This document shows, piece by piece, positions 1 to 5,514 of a DNA stretch of 6,947 nucleotides. A model generated the notes under the pieces. The model saw nothing but the letters and a program-made list of their open reading frames with translations. It was not told the DNA's origin and did no database searches. Positions within the stretch are counted from its first letter, which is position 1. Each line of letters begins with the position of its first letter. The position numbers were made by a program, and so were the translations under genes. The stretch comes from Nitrospinae bacterium CG11_big_fil_rev_8_21_14_0_20_56_8 (GTDB lineage: Bacteria; Nitrospinota; Nitrospinia; Nitrospinales; VA-1), in NCBI GenBank assembly GCA_002796165.1, contig PCWF01000041.1:332-7278 (forward strand), read 5' to 3'.

Positions 1-447
1 GGCAAGGGAGCCATGGTCCGGCCTTTTGAAGTGGCGGCGTTTTCCGCTCAGGAGGGAGAGGTCGTGGGACCGGTCAAGACCGAGTTCGGATGGCATCTGA
101 TTTACGTCTATGAGGTTCAGGAGGACGCCGATTTGGATGCCGGGCCACCCACCGGGGACGAGGACGCGGATGATTCGACCCTTCGTACCGTGGCCGAAAA
201 CTACGCTCATGAATTCATGATGCTGGGTTATTCCAGCAAAAAGGTTTTGAGTCTTTTTACCAGCCCCCATTTCAAATCGGCCAATGCGGTTTACAACATT
301 CTGGGCCTGGATGAGATCAATAAAATCATCGCCAAGGTGTATGGCCAGAAATTTGAGGGCACCGATGGCGCGGGGGGAGCTGGCGCCGAGGGCGTCAAGC
401 AGGAAGCGAAGAGCGGAGCGGCATCGAAAGAGACGGAAGATAACTGA
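1..447 (+). CDS. Parvulin-type peptidyl-prolyl isomerase, C-terminal part (5' end outside window)
   Basis: The reading frame is open from base 1 and ends at TGA 445-447, giving 148 visible residues. The ATG at base 13 is internal, because residues on both sides of it belong to the conserved domain. Visible residues 1-38 are the end of a PpiC/rotamase fold: a G-x-M-V-x-P-F-E stretch, A-A-F, G-E-V-V-G-P-V-K-T, then F-G-W-H-L-I, whose His32 matches the conserved active-site histidine of parvulins. This family catalyses cis-trans isomerisation of X-Pro bonds, often as SurA/PrsA-like folding factors in the cell envelope; location cannot be judged without the N-terminus. After an acidic linker (about 39-60) comes an apparently helical segment (61-116, with L-G-Y-S-S-K-K-V-L-S-L-F) not typical of the parvulin core, then a Gly/Ala/Glu-rich low-complexity tail (117-148). 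The domain call is firm; the specific member is unknown. Confidence 0.88.
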   Translation, partial: GKGAMVRPFEVAAFSAQEGEVVGPVKTEFGWHLIYVYEVQEDADLDAGPPTGDEDADDSTLRTVAENYAHEFMMLGYSSKKVLSLFTSPHFKSANAVYNILGLDEINKIIAKVYGQKFEGTDGAGGAGAEGVKQEAKSGAASKETEDN

Positions 448-536
448 AAACGCAGGGGAGCACGGGGGTTATCTGTTGCCCTGGGCGCCCTTGAGATTCG
501 TCCTGGGGGACGGGCATCGGGTCTGAAGAAATCCGG

Positions 537-567
537 GGAGCGGGCAAATCGCCCGCTCCTTTTTTTT
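537..567 (+). terminator. Rho-independent terminator of the parvulin gene
   Basis: A perfect 9-bp GC-rich stem, 537-545 with 551-559, encloses the 5-base loop AAATC and is followed directly by eight T (560-567). It lies 90 bases after the parvulin stop and 9 bases before the convergent serA stop. The minus strand has no T run after the stem, so as an intrinsic terminator it serves mainly the plus strand. The stem could still protect the 3' end of a serA transcript that reads through it. Confidence 0.88.
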
Positions 568-575
568 GGCCGCTG

Positions 576-2150
576 TTACAGGGTAACGCTGAGAACGTTG
601 ACGATATTGGGATCTTTTTTCAACTCCCGCAATGCTTCCGTGGTGGGCGGGCTGTCGATATTGAGGATGGCCATGGCGCGGTCGCCGGGTTTGAGACGGC
701 CCAGGTGGAATCCCGCGATATTGATGTTGTTCTTGCCAAGGATATGGCCCAGATTGCCGATGACCCCCGGGACGTCCATATTATTGAGGACGAGCATGTT
801 TTTGGAAAGGACCGCCTCGAAATAATATTCGTCGATCTTCACGATGCGGGAATCTCCCTTCCCGAAAATACTCCCGGTGACACTTTTTTCCCCGTTTCGC
901 GTGGTCAGCGCCACCAGGATGGTACTGGTGTATTCGTGTACCTCGGTGCTTTTCGATTCCTGCACTTCCACACCGCGCTCCTTGGCGAGAAAGGGAGCAT
1001 TGACCATGTTGACCCCGTCGATGGACTTGGTGAACAGGCCCTTGAGGATCGAGGTGGTTATGGGTTCGACCTTGACCCCGGCCACTTCACCATTATATTG
1101 AACGGCGACCTTGAGCACGGGTGCGTCCACCATTTGCGAAAGAAACAGTCCCAGGTCTTCGCCCAGCTTGAGATAAGGACGGATTTTTTTCAGGGTCTCG
1201 GCATCGATGGACGGCATGTTGACGGCATTTCGCACATTGCCGTATTTGAGATAGTCGATAATTTGATCGCAAATCGCCACCGCCACTTTTTCCTGAGCCT
1301 CTTCCGTGGAAGCTCCCAGGTGAGGGGTGCAGATGATGGCGGGATAGTTGCGAAGCGGGCTGTTTTCGGCCAGGGGTTCCTGGGTGTAAACGTCGAGGGC
1401 GGCCTGGGCGACTTTCCCCGATGTGACCGCTTCGATCAAGGCCGCATCGTCAATCAGCGTGCCCCGGGCGCAGTTGACGATCCGCATTCCCGGTTTCATG
1501 ATGCTGAATTCTTCTTTCCCCAGCAGAGGCTTGTCGGTGGATGGGGCATGAAGCGAAAGAAAATCGGAGCGCAGGAGCAGATCTTTTAATTCCACGATTT
1601 CCACCCCCACTTTTTCCGCGTGATCTTTGGAAATGTAGGGGTCGAAAACCAGAACCTTCATGTGAAACGCCTTGGCACGCTCGGCCACGATGCTTCCGAT
1701 GCGGCCCAATCCCACGATGCCGAGAACTTTTCCGTGTAATTCGACGCCCATGAACTTTTTGGGGGCCCATTCCTTTTTCTTGATGGAGGCGTCGGCCTGG
1801 GGGATGTTGCGGGCCATGGCCATCATCAGGGCGAGAGCATGCTCGGCGGTGGTGATGATGTTGCCTTCGGGGGCGTTCATGACAATGATGCCCTTTTTCC
1901 CCGCCGCGTCCAGATCGATGTTGTCCACCCCGATGCCGGCGCGGCCGATCACTTTCAGGTTGGTTCCCGCTTCGATGATGTCGGCGGTGACCTTGGTGGC
2001 GCTTCGAACGATGAGCGCGTCATACGCAGGGATCGCGGCGATCAGCTCCTCCTTGGGCAAACCGGTTTTGACATCCACCTTGATTCCGGATTCGTTTTTG
2101 AGAATTTCGATTCCCGTGGCCGAAAGACTGTCGGATACCAGAACTTTCAT
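576..2150 (-). CDS. serA: D-3-phosphoglycerate dehydrogenase, long form with ACT domain
   Basis: Oxidises 3-phosphoglycerate to 3-phosphohydroxypyruvate with NAD+, the committed step of serine synthesis in the cytoplasm. The 524 residues match the usual length of the long form (about 525-530). In order: N-terminal half of the substrate domain (1-100); Rossmann NAD-binding domain with G-L-G-R-I-G at 147-152 and the ribose-binding acid Asp170; catalytic Arg229 (N-C-A-R-G), Glu258 (Q-E-P) and His277 (T-P-H-L-G-A); an intervening ASB-type domain (about 318-445); and a C-terminal ACT domain (about 451-524, D-V-P-G-V-I-G then N-I-A-G-F). ACT domains in SerA usually give serine feedback control, but this is not provable here. 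The ATG at 2150 has GGAG at 2159-2162, 8 bases upstream. It lies 115 bases downstream of the aminotransferase gene on the same strand, probably co-transcribed. No key residue is missing. Confidence 0.97.
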   Translation of the reverse strand: MKVLVSDSLSATGIEILKNESGIKVDVKTGLPKEELIAAIPAYDALIVRSATKVTADIIEAGTNLKVIGRAGIGVDNIDLDAAGKKGIIVMNAPEGNIITTAEHALALMMAMARNIPQADASIKKKEWAPKKFMGVELHGKVLGIVGLGRIGSIVAERAKAFHMKVLVFDPYISKDHAEKVGVEIVELKDLLLRSDFLSLHAPSTDKPLLGKEEFSIMKPGMRIVNCARGTLIDDAALIEAVTSGKVAQAALDVYTQEPLAENSPLRNYPAIICTPHLGASTEEAQEKVAVAICDQIIDYLKYGNVRNAVNMPSIDAETLKKIRPYLKLGEDLGLFLSQMVDAPVLKVAVQYNGEVAGVKVEPITTSILKGLFTKSIDGVNMVNAPFLAKERGVEVQESKSTEVHEYTSTILVALTTRNGEKSVTGSIFGKGDSRIVKIDEYYFEAVLSKNMLVLNNMDVPGVIGNLGHILGKNNINIAGFHLGRLKPGDRAMAILNIDSPPTTEALRELKKDPNIVNVLSVTL

Positions 2151-2173
2151 TACGTTGACTCCAGATTGATAGA

Positions 2174-2188
2174 CCCGGGTATCCCGGG
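2174..2188. repeat. Short GC palindrome in the serA leader
   Basis: CCCGGG occurs twice (2174-2179 and 2183-2188), separated by TAT, so it can form a 6-bp hairpin with a 3-base loop on either strand. On the minus strand it lies just upstream of the serA ribosome binding site and no T run follows, so it is not an intrinsic terminator. It could be an RNA-processing or stability element between the aminotransferase and serA, or chance in GC-rich DNA. Confidence 0.35.
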
Positions 2189-2265
2189 ACGGGTTTATGG
2201 GTGACTTTTATATGGGAACCTTTGACGGATCCGGAGGCCTTTCGGGAGGTGTTCCCGGCGGCGCC

Positions 2266-3411
2266 TCAGTATCCCTCCATCAGTATTTCCTGGGCGGCGG
2301 CGACTCCCTTGCCGAATTCCACCTTATGGCCGAATTTCCGCAGGGCCATTTCCAACGCGGAAATAGCGATGATGGTGTCGAAAGTATCGACGTAGCCCAG
2401 GTGCGCGATGCGGATGATTTTTCCCTTCCATTGGTCCTGTCCACCCGCCAGGGTGACTCCAAAATCGTCCCGGATCGATTTGACCAGTTTGCCTCCGTCG
2501 ATTCCTTCCGGAACGAAGGCGCCGGTGCAACTATCGGCGGGCGCATTGGGGGCGATATTTTCGAGTCCCAGCGCGGCGACCGCGGCCCGTGTGGCCCGTG
2601 CCAGCCGGTTATGCCGTTTGAAGACATTTTCCAGCCCTTCTTCCTTGAGATCCTTCAGGACGCGGCGGAGACCGATCACCAGAGAAACCGCCGGGGTATA
2701 CGCGGAGGTTTTGTCGGCCAGATTTTTGCGCTCCTTTTTCAGGTCGAAATAGAACCGGGGACACTTGGACTGTCCCGCAAACTTCCAGGCTTTTTCGCTG
2801 AGCGCGACCAGGGCCAGGCCGGGGGGAAGTTCCAGGGCTTTCTGACTTCCCGTGATCAGGCCGTCGATGCCCCATTTGTCCATGGGCAGGTCAAACACGC
2901 CGACACCGGTGATGCCGTCCACGATCAGAAGGAGGTCGTCCCGTCCGCGGGTCAGTTTGGAAAGTTCCTCGATGGGATGGGCCGCCGCGGTAGACGTTTC
3001 CGACGCCTGGGTCAAAATGGCTTTCACGTCCTTTTCCTTTTCCAGCGTTGCCTTGACGTCCATGGGATCGGCGGCTTGGCCCCATTCCACTTTATGCCAG
3101 ACCACCTTGAGCCCGTAGGTCTCCGCAATTTTTCCCCAGCGCTCGCCGAATTTGCCCCCGTTGATGACGAGAACCTTGTCTCCCGGCGAGAACAGATTCG
3201 TCACGCAGGCCTCCATTCCACCCGTTCCGGTGGCGGCGAGAAGGAGAACGTCCTGCTTGGTTTGAAACAGGTATTTCGCATCTTCCGCGGCTTCCGCAAA
3301 AATCTGGCTGAATTGCGGGGTGCGATGATGCACCATGGGCAGGGCCATTTCCAGGGAGACGTGTTCGGGGACCGGGGTCGGTCCTGGAGCGAGTAAATAT
3401 TTTTTCTTCAT
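2266..3411 (-). CDS. Class V PLP aminotransferase (serine/alanine-glyoxylate type, COG0075-like)
   Basis: A 381-residue fold-type I PLP enzyme of the alanine-glyoxylate / serine-pyruvate / serine-glyoxylate aminotransferase family, close to the family's usual 380-400 residues. It moves an amino group between an amino acid and a 2-oxoacid. The N-terminus has the family's P-G-P-T-P-V-P-E (9-16) and H-H-R-T-P-x-F (28-34). A-T-G-T-G-G-M-E-A (60-68) is the PLP-phosphate loop, Asp165 in V-D-G-I-T-G-V-G pairs with the pyridine nitrogen, Lys191 in G-S-Q-K-A-L is the Schiff-base lysine, and Arg334 in R-I-A-H-L-G is the likely carboxylate anchor. The ATG at 3411 has only a weak GGA upstream (ACGGAAAAGAAA). 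It lies 38 bases after the RDD gene and 115 bases before serA on the same strand. The serA link suggests a role as phosphoserine aminotransferase; glyoxylate or pyruvate transamination is the alternative. Confidence 0.93.
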   Translation of the reverse strand: MKKKYLLAPGPTPVPEHVSLEMALPMVHHRTPQFSQIFAEAAEDAKYLFQTKQDVLLLAATGTGGMEACVTNLFSPGDKVLVINGGKFGERWGKIAETYGLKVVWHKVEWGQAADPMDVKATLEKEKDVKAILTQASETSTAAAHPIEELSKLTRGRDDLLLIVDGITGVGVFDLPMDKWGIDGLITGSQKALELPPGLALVALSEKAWKFAGQSKCPRFYFDLKKERKNLADKTSAYTPAVSLVIGLRRVLKDLKEEGLENVFKRHNRLARATRAAVAALGLENIAPNAPADSCTGAFVPEGIDGGKLVKSIRDDFGVTLAGGQDQWKGKIIRIAHLGYVDTFDTIIAISALEMALRKFGHKVEFGKGVAAAQEILMEGY

Positions 3412-3449
3412 TTTCTTTTCCGTCAGTTTAAATGGATATTGAATTCAAC

Positions 3450-3908
3450 TTATAGTTTGACCACACGGGTATGGGCCATTTTATCGTGCCAGGTGCGCTT
3501 TTCCTTGTCCCACAAGGCCCAGAGGAACCCGACAAAGAAAATTCCCCCAGACAGGGAGTAACCGACGAAGCGATTGAAAGCCGTCGCGTAATTCACCGGA
3601 CTTCCGTCTTCCCGCTCGACGCGTAACCTCAACAATTTTTTGCCGGGGGTTTGGCCGTTGTAACCGATAAAGAATGTGAAATAAAATCCCCATAATATGG
3701 TGACGATCACCGAGTAGATCAACAAAAACAGGATAAAGGACTGGCTGGGTGCGTGACCCATTTTCAGCAGGTTCAGGACTTCATCGATCTGAATATCAAA
3801 CTGTTTTTGGACCGGATAGGTGATCAGCGTTCCCGCGATGTCGAGGATCAGAACATCGAGTACCAACGCCGCAAACCTTCTCAGGAACCCCGCCGCCGGA
3901 TAGTCCAT
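3450..3908 (-). CDS. RDD-family small integral membrane protein
   Basis: A 152-residue protein with the RDD family signature. The N-terminal A-G-F-L-R-R-F-A-A-L-V-L-D (6-18) gives the Arg and Asp that name the family, in the first membrane segment (about 12-33). A long second hydrophobic segment (about 57-83) leads into G-Q-T-P-G-K-K-L-L-R-L-R-V (85-97). A third segment (about 112-133) is followed by W-D-K-E-K-R-T-W-H-D-K-M-A-H-T (133-147), the typical end of the family. Expected location is the inner membrane. RDD proteins are poorly characterised; transport or ion exchange has been suggested for some members and no substrate can be read here. The ATG at 3908 has no clear Shine-Dalgarno, but an in-frame TGA 12 bases upstream rules out a longer start. 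It appears to be the first gene of a unit with the aminotransferase and serA, with no obvious functional link. Confidence 0.9.
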   Translation of the reverse strand: MDYPAAGFLRRFAALVLDVLILDIAGTLITYPVQKQFDIQIDEVLNLLKMGHAPSQSFILFLLIYSVIVTILWGFYFTFFIGYNGQTPGKKLLRLRVEREDGSPVNYATAFNRFVGYSLSGGIFFVGFLWALWDKEKRTWHDKMAHTRVVKL

Positions 3909-3976
3909 AAGACCATTTCAGGAAGGTGAAATAACGGCACCTCTGGGGATTGAAAGTTTACCGTAAGATGAACCTT

Positions 3977-4004
3977 TATAAAAGAAATTAAATAGAAAAT
4001 CCAA
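3977..4004 (-). promoter_or_regulatory. Candidate sigma-70 promoter for the RDD-aminotransferase-serA unit
   Basis: Reading the minus strand, TTGGAT (4004-3999) and TTTATA (3982-3977) are separated by 16 AT-rich bases, with TATAAA two bases further as an alternative -10. Transcription would begin near 3970, leaving a leader of about 60 bases before the RDD start. It lies in the 185-base gap after the zinc-ribbon gene, the longest same-strand gap in this block and so a natural place for a new transcript to begin. Found by eye only. Confidence 0.42.
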
Positions 4005-4055
4005 CATTTTTGTATTCGAGCGTTCGGGTTTCAAGGACTGAAAATATTCGGAACC

Positions 4056-4126
4056 GGCGGGGAGAGGGCAGGGGATCGAGCGGCTAGGGGGGGTCAGGTT
4101 TTCGGGTTGTGGGGCGATTTTGGGGG
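4056..4126. other. G-run cluster (plus) / C-rich, G-poor transcript end (minus)
   Basis: The plus strand has seven runs of three or more G: 4059-4062, 4066-4068, 4071-4074, 4087-4093, 4104-4106, 4111-4114 and 4122-4126. This is potential G-quadruplex DNA on the template strand of the minus-strand gene that ends at 4094. The minus-strand transcript just after that stop (4093-4056) has about 25 C and 5 G in 38 bases, the composition expected of a Rho loading (rut) region. No intrinsic terminator hairpin with a T run is seen after this gene, which makes Rho-type or roadblock termination plausible. Confidence 0.4.
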
Positions 4127-5266
4127 AGCTTCCTCGTCTTCGTCGATCTCCAGTTCGAGCCCCAGATCCTCGATCTCAACGGGAGGGGCATCCTCCTGAA
4201 CGGTCTTGAGCGGAGCATCCTGATTCTCTTCCAGGGACAATCCCAGGTCCTCGATTTCCACTTCCACGGGTTTTTCCTCGGCGATTTTGAGGGGTGCGTC
4301 CTTGTCCTCCTCGATGCTCAATCCCAGGTCTTCAATTGGCGGCGGGAGTTCCTCGGACGGGGGGGATGCGTTTTCGTCGTACTCGGCATCGAGTTCCAGT
4401 TTGATGGGGTTTTCCTCGGTCTGGACCGCGGCCGGAACCTCTTCTTCGGGTTCGTACGGGGAGGTAACACCTTCCATCTCCTCCGGTCCAAAATCCAGAT
4501 CGGGGGATTCCCCCTCCAGATCTTCAATTGCGGTGGGCGCAGGTTCTTCAGTAATCGTGTCGGCTTCGTCTTCGGGAGGGAGATCCAGAATGGGTTCCCC
4601 ATTCTTATCCGGTGCTTCAAGGTCAAATTCGAGTTCGGGGACGTGATCGGATTTTTCTTCTCCGAGGTCGAGAAGGAGATCTTCCTCAAGAGCGGAATCC
4701 GGTTCCGTTACGGGTTTGGCGACGGGCTCGGCTCCTTCAACTTCATCCAGTGCAAGGGTGGGTTCCTCCGGAGCTTCCAGATTCAATTCCAGAGATTCCG
4801 TCTCTTCTTCGGCCGCGTGGGATCCTTCGTCAAATCCGAGACCTTCCACCTCAAGGTCTCCCATTTCCATGTGGCTGTCGTCGAAATCCAGACTGTCGGT
4901 CGGGGCCGCGATAGAAATCTCCCCGGCGATGGAACTTTCAACTGGATGTGCATCGGAGAGATCCAGTTCAAAGTCCCCCGGTTCAAGGGCCACCGGTCCG
5001 GCAGAGGGTTCCCGGGAGGTGACTGTTTCAGGCTCGAGAATCCTCTCCTCAAGGTCCGGTTCCTCAAATTCCAACCCGATGCCCTCGGCGGCCATCGTAG
5101 TGACTTCTGACAACGCCGGTTGCCTCGCCCCGGAAGGGGAAAAAATGGAAAACCCCTCTGCGGGATGGTGCAAACCTTTGCGATCCATGTGTTTCAAGCT
5201 GGCATCGCAATTGCCGCACTTTTGCGCGGACTTGAAACTGATGTAGCCACATTCAGGACATTGCAT
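4094..5266 (-). CDS. Zinc-ribbon protein with long acidic repeat tail, function unknown
   Basis: A 390-residue protein of two parts. Residues 3-20 form a CxxC-10-CxxC zinc ribbon (Cys3, Cys6, Cys17, Cys20; C-P-E-C-G and C-G-N-C). The rest is a Glu/Asp/Pro-rich, probably disordered chain with no membrane segment or signal peptide. Throughout it, short hydrophobic-acid motifs recur (F-E-L-D-L, L-D-F-D-D, L-E-L-N-L-E-A-P, L-E-F-D-L-E-A-P, L-L-L-D-L-G, D-L-D-F-G, L-E-L-D), and the C-terminus carries three 27-residue repeats starting I-E-D-L-G-L (311, 338, 365). Such architecture resembles zinc-ribbon proteins with acidic linkers known from deltaproteobacteria, but I cannot name a family. The ATG at 5266 lacks a Shine-Dalgarno (TTTTAAAAAA precedes it); the ribbon at residue 3 makes this start convincing. 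It is divergent from the TPR gene and upstream of the RDD unit on the same strand. A scaffold or nucleic-acid/protein-binding adaptor is possible. Confidence 0.8.
   Translation of the reverse strand: MQCPECGYISFKSAQKCGNCDASLKHMDRKGLHHPAEGFSIFSPSGARQPALSEVTTMAAEGIGLEFEEPDLEERILEPETVTSREPSAGPVALEPGDFELDLSDAHPVESSIAGEISIAAPTDSLDFDDSHMEMGDLEVEGLGFDEGSHAAEEETESLELNLEAPEEPTLALDEVEGAEPVAKPVTEPDSALEEDLLLDLGEEKSDHVPELEFDLEAPDKNGEPILDLPPEDEADTITEEPAPTAIEDLEGESPDLDFGPEEMEGVTSPYEPEEEVPAAVQTEENPIKLELDAEYDENASPPSEELPPPIEDLGLSIEEDKDAPLKIAEEKPVEVEIEDLGLSLEENQDAPLKTVQEDAPPVEIEDLGLELEIDEDEEAPPKSPHNPKT
4115..4336 (-). repeat. Three tandem 27-residue (81-base) repeats inside the zinc-ribbon gene
   Basis: Copies begin at codons 311 (base 4336), 338 (4255) and 365 (4174); the last is partial. 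The shared protein core is I-E-D-L-G-L-(S/E)-(I/L)-E, followed in the first two by D-A-P-L-K. The DNA has drifted at silent positions: D-A-P-L-K is GAC GCA CCC CTC AAA in copy 1 and GAT GCT CCG CTC AAG in copy 2. The shared Ser is AGC in one and TCC in the other. The copies are therefore not recent duplicates, and the protein motif appears to have been kept by selection. Confidence 0.82.
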
Positions 5267-5277
5267 TTTTTTAAAAT

Positions 5278-5306
5278 AGCATAAAAAGCCTGTAACATAA
5301 AGTAAA
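5278..5306 (-). promoter_or_regulatory. Weak candidate promoter of the zinc-ribbon gene
   Basis: On the minus strand TTTACT (5306-5301) and TATGCT (5283-5278) are 17 bases apart, each matching the sigma-70 consensus at four of six positions. Transcription would start about 5 bases before the ATG at 5266, giving an almost leaderless mRNA, in line with the missing Shine-Dalgarno. The region is very AT-rich, so chance matches are likely. Confidence 0.25.
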
Positions 5307-5389
5307 ATAGATGATTAGGGGGATTGGCCGTGAGGGTTCGCCGCCCCGGTTATTTCATCGGATTACAGAGATTTTCCTTTGGGTGACCG

Positions 5390-5509
5390 ATGCCTAAAGA
5401 AAAAAGAATAAAATTTGACCCGAGGTTTAATTTTGGTAAAATCGGAACCGAACTCACTTACGTCCTTGGCTCAATCGGTTTCGGTGCTTCCTTTCAGAAT
5501 TGTAAGTAA
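5390..5509 (+). CDS. Possible 39-residue small protein upstream of the TPR gene
   Basis: An ATG at 5390 opens a 39-codon frame ending at TAA 5507-5509, five bases before the TPR gene start. The product is basic at the N-terminus (M-P-K-E-K-R-I-K-F-D-P-R) and continues with a mildly hydrophobic, Gly/Phe-rich half (L-T-Y-V-L-G-S-I-G-F-G-A-S-F), ending N-C-K. The upstream GGTGA (5382-5386), three bases before ATG, fits the 3' half of an extended Shine-Dalgarno (AAGGAGGTGA). An in-frame TGA at 5384-5386 excludes a longer form. The TPR gene behind it lacks a good ribosome site, so translational coupling would make sense. Against it, a frame this short can occur by chance, and the best plus-strand promoter (5415-5442) lies inside it. 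No family is recognised. Confidence 0.33.
   Translation: MPKEKRIKFDPRFNFGKIGTELTYVLGSIGFGASFQNCK
5415..5442 (+). promoter_or_regulatory. Candidate sigma-70 promoter for the TPR gene
   Basis: TTGACC (5415-5420) and TAAAAT (5437-5442) each match the sigma-70 consensus at five of six positions, with a 16-base AT-rich spacer. Transcription would start near 5449, about 66 bases before the TPR start at 5515. It overlaps the possible small ORF 5390-5509. Either the promoter is real and the small ORF is not translated from this transcript, or the match is a by-product of the AT-rich codons. Confidence 0.48.
5443..5483 (+). repeat. Imperfect inverted repeat before the TPR gene
   Basis: CGGAACCGA (5443-5451) pairs with TCGGTTTCG (5475-5483) through nine pairs including one G-U, with a 23-base loop. 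It lies just after the candidate -10 box and ends 31 bases before the TPR start. It could be an operator-like site or an RNA stem in the leader; there is no T run, so it is not an intrinsic terminator. Chance cannot be excluded. Confidence 0.3.
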
Positions 5510-5514
5510 GAACC

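Noticed and set aside
13..15. ATG at base 13 as the start of the first gene
   Set aside because: Codons before and after it both fit the conserved parvulin strand, so the gene starts outside the window.
284..526. An 80-codon plus-strand frame running past the parvulin stop
   Set aside because: Arg-rich translation, out-of-frame shadow of the parvulin 3' end, no ribosome site and no domain.
537..567. Bidirectional intrinsic terminator for both convergent genes
   Set aside because: Only the plus strand has a T run after the stem; the minus strand does not, so I assign it to the plus-strand gene alone.
705..1589. A 294-codon plus-strand open frame inside serA
   Set aside because: Antisense to the NAD-binding and later domains of a clear serA; no domain-like sequence or ribosome site.
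2197..3396. A 399-codon plus-strand open frame, longer than the aminotransferase it overlaps
   Set aside because: It lies wholly antisense to a gene with a complete set of aminotransferase motifs, its translation shows no recognisable domain, and such long mirror frames are common opposite genes with GC-rich third positions.
4109..5110. A 333-codon plus-strand open frame opposite the zinc-ribbon gene
   Set aside because: Its Phe/Gly-rich translation mirrors the Glu/Asp codons of the real gene. The zinc ribbon and selected repeats are on the minus strand.
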